Shown: positions 30,828 through 32,628 of the stretch, piece after piece
Layout of the letters: each line of letters starts with the position of its first letter
How positions within the stretch are numbered: position 1 is the first letter of the stretch
Origin: a bacterium
Lineage (GTDB): Bacteria > Vulcanimicrobiota > Xenobia > Xenobiales > Xenobiaceae
NCBI GenBank assembly: GCA_030535355.1
Contig: JAUNIO010000030.1
Span: 1-32,628 of the forward strand
Direction of reading: 5' to 3'
DNA: 32,628 bases
Translations under genes and position numbers: made by a program
The notes under the pieces: model-generated
Database searches by the model: none
Told to the model about the DNA's origin: nothing
What the model saw: only the letters and a program-made list of their open reading frames with translations

Positions 30828-32628
30828 ATGAGCAAAGTCGAGGGCAATGGCCAAATTAATAAACTGATGTACATCGACTATGCTTCGATGGGAAGCAATC
30901 CCAAAGAAGTTATGGACAAGTACATGAAGGAAATGGAGAGCGTCAGCACTAAGATGCTCGCGGACATGGGTTATAAGGGCCTTGAAGGCAAAGACATGAA
31001 CAAGGCCATAGAAAAACTGTTCAATGACATGGATAAAAAGCTGGGCGACGGCGGCATCGGCAGCATCATGGGTGACATGGGGAAGAATATTACGGCCAGT
31101 AATAAAATTCTCGAACAGATGTCAAAGATGAACGACTGGTCTGCTCTAACTAAGATGGACGGTGCCCAGGGATTGGGCGGCGTGTCCACTACCGATGATT
31201 TAGCGGCCAGCGTTAAACAGATGATGAGCGCTTCTGCTATGCCTTCTTGGGCTCCCACTTCTAGCGCTATGCCCGCTCCTGGCAGCAACATTACCGATTA
31301 TAGCGGTATGTTTGAAAAAATGACCAAAGAACTCAGCGACAAGAATAAGCAGCTTCTCAAAGGTGAAACGCCAGCTAAAGACAATGTCGCTAAGGACGCT
31401 AAAGCTGCTCAGACTACCGGTTCTAATCCTCAGTACGAGGCCATGGTCAAACAGGCGCAGAAAATGGTCGAAACCGGCGATTACAGCGCTCTGATGGGAA
31501 TGGGACAGCAGGCTCAGGCTGGCAGCGGTGCCGCAACGGCTTTTTCTGTGGCCCAGATGCAGATGACCGACTATCAGAATGCCCAGACGGTAGCCGCTCA
31601 GATGGGCGGCGTTCCTCAGGCCCCTGCGCAGGGTGGCTCTATGTCCACAGCTTTCTCCGTGGCCCAGATGCAGATGACTGACGCTCAAAATGCGCAGCTC
31701 CAGCCTGGTGGCTCAACGACAGCTTTTTCTGTGGCTCAGATGCAGATGAATAGTAATCTGAACACTAACATAGCTGCGATGTTTACCACCAATGCCCCCG
31801 GCGGTTCCGGTTATAATCCTGCGGCTGCCGGTTCTTTGGTCATTCCCAACGCTGTGCCTTCAGCTTCCGCTCAGAACACTAATATAGCCGCGATGTTTAC
31901 GCAAAACGCTCCCGGCGGTTCCGGTTATGCTCCTATGGCTCCTGGTGCTCCGGCGGGTAGCTCTGACATTGCCGCTATGTTTACGCAAAACGTTCCCGGC
32001 GGTGCTGGTTACGCTCCTGTAGCCCCTACTGCTTCCGCTCAGAACACCAATATAGCCGCGATGTTTACGCAAAATGCTCCTGGTGGTTCCGGTTACGCTC
32101 CTGCAGCCCCTACCGCTCCCGCTGGCAGCGCTGATATAGCCGCGATGTTTACGCAAAACGTTCCCGGCGGTGCTGGCTATGCTCCTATGGCTCCTGCCGC
32201 TCCCGCTGGCAGCGCTGATATAGCTGGCAGCTTCACCCAGAATGCCCCCGGTGGCCCTGGTTACGCGCCTATGGCTCCTGCCGCTCCCGCTGGCAGCGCT
32301 GATATAGCTGGCAGCTTCACCCAGAATGCCCCCGGTGGCCCTGGTTACGCGCCTATGGCTCCTGCCGCTCCCGCTGGCAGCGCTGATATAGCTGGCAGCT
32401 TCACCCAGAATGCCCCCGGTGGCCCTGGTTACGCGCCTATGGCTCCTGCCGCTCCCGCTGGCAGCGCTGATATAGCTGGCAACTTCACTCAGAATGCCCC
32501 CGGTGGCCCTGGTTATGCGCCTATGGCTCCTGCCGCTCCCGCTGGCAGCGCCGATATAGCTGGCAACTTCACTCAGAATGCCCCCGGTGGCCCTGGTTAC
32601 GCGCCTATGGCTCCCGCCGCTCCCGCTG
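30828..32628 (+). CDS. Repeat-rich protein of unknown function (cut by the window end)
   Basis: Open to the window edge: at least 600 residues, family not recognised. Residues 1-110 are a Met/Lys-rich helical head (MDKYMKEMESVSTKMLADMG). From residue 237 come three copies of TAFSVAQMQM (at 31536, 31647, 31719). Then repeats of IAAMFTQNAPGGSGYAPMAP type begin at 31770 and become a strict 28-residue (84-base) array from 31884. No signal peptide, membrane segment or cysteine-rich domain is seen. ATG 30828 has GGAAGG 11 bases upstream. The frame stays open to a TTG at 30741 with AGGA before it, adding 29 residues (YDQEKYACAPLGERERAEWK) that look protein-like, so that start is a real alternative. 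Confidence 0.75.
   Translation, partial: MSKVEGNGQINKLMYIDYASMGSNPKEVMDKYMKEMESVSTKMLADMGYKGLEGKDMNKAIEKLFNDMDKKLGDGGIGSIMGDMGKNITASNKILEQMSKMNDWSALTKMDGAQGLGGVSTTDDLAASVKQMMSASAMPSWAPTSSAMPAPGSNITDYSGMFEKMTKELSDKNKQLLKGETPAKDNVAKDAKAAQTTGSNPQYEAMVKQAQKMVETGDYSALMGMGQQAQAGSGAATAFSVAQMQMTDYQNAQTVAAQMGGVPQAPAQGGSMSTAFSVAQMQMTDAQNAQLQPGGSTTAFSVAQMQMNSNLNTNIAAMFTTNAPGGSGYNPAAAGSLVIPNAVPSASAQNTNIAAMFTQNAPGGSGYAPMAPGAPAGSSDIAAMFTQNVPGGAGYAPVAPTASAQNTNIAAMFTQNAPGGSGYAPAAPTAPAGSADIAAMFTQNVPGGAGYAPMAPAAPAGSADIAGSFTQNAPGGPGYAPMAPAAPAGSADIAGSFTQNAPGGPGYAPMAPAAPAGSADIAGSFTQNAPGGPGYAPMAPAAPAGSADIAGNFTQNAPGGPGYAPMAPAAPAGSADIAGNFTQNAPGGPGYAPMAPAAPA
31884..32628 (+). repeat. 84-bp in-frame tandem array (9 units, last one cut)
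   Basis: Units begin at 31884, 31968, 32052, 32136, 32220, 32304, 32388, 32472 and 32556. The first four alternate between an NAPGGSGY and an NVPGGAGY type, so the older period is 168 bp; from 32220 units are nearly identical (AGSFTQNAPGGPGYAPMAPA, then APAGSADI). The array continues past the window. Confidence 0.95.

Noticed and set aside
31860-32156. Open reading frames on the minus strand opposite the repeat protein (also 31200-31688 and 30971-31291)
   Set aside because: They mirror the repeat array of the plus-strand gene, have no ribosome sites and give only Ser/Arg/Gly-rich shadow sequence.
31884-32628. Tandem 84-bp array as a CRISPR or integration array
   Set aside because: Units are contiguous, without spacers, and stay in one reading frame of the plus-strand gene.

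Overview
The window reads as chromosome of an anaerobic, amino-acid-fermenting bacterium with an outer membrane. The informational genes look Firmicutes-like: an L21 leader followed by rplU and prp, long-form HPF, Firmicutes-type S2 and many GTG/TTG starts with strong Shine-Dalgarno sites. gmhA points to heptose-containing LPS, and a complete B12/PLP ornithine-fermentation block points to Stickland-type metabolism. A Negativicutes-like or similar diderm lineage fits, but this is inference. Base composition is even across the window and no phage, IS transposase or CRISPR array was seen.

Layout. 166-5554 (+): five tightly packed ornithine-degradation genes (ord-ortA-ortB-oraS-oraE), closed by a bidirectional terminator. 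5704-11029: an M19 dipeptidase (-), a squalene/phytoene synthase-like gene (+), then a leftward group of a class A beta-lactamase-like serine hydrolase, gmhA and a GT4 lipid glycosyltransferase. 11245-13647 (+): rplU with promoter and leader, prp, a small membrane protein, lspA and lgt; rpmA is absent from its usual place. 13653-13900: a mosaic repeat and tRNA-Arg(CCU). 13941-16267 (+): a PMT-type membrane glycosyltransferase and an RluD-type pseudouridine synthase. 16485-17919: an unknown membrane protein (+) and a secreted NPCBM protein (-), convergent on one terminator. 17920-18722: a repeat-rich gap holding a 212-bp MITE-like unit and a possible structured leader of secD. 18723-21242 (+): secD-secF. 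21478-22029 (+): hpf. 22431-28675 (+): small zinc-ribbon protein, ctpA, miaB, a secreted unknown and hslU. 28680-30595 (+): promoter, leader, rpsB, tsf. 30828 to the window end: an unknown protein with 28-residue tandem repeats, cut by the window edge.

How the genes fit together. The first block converts D-ornithine through 2,4-diaminopentanoate to alanine and acetyl-CoA. Much of the rest serves the envelope: export (SecDF), lipoprotein maturation (Lgt, LspA), periplasmic proteolysis (CtpA), and lipid or LPS glycosylation (GT4, GmhA, PMT-like). The remainder is translation and its quality control (L21, Prp, S2, EF-Ts, HPF, MiaB, RluD, HslU). The most unusual points are the repeat protein at the right end, the modular intergenic repeat family, lineage-specific insertions in HslU, S2 and EF-Ts, prp without rpmA, and hslU without hslV.
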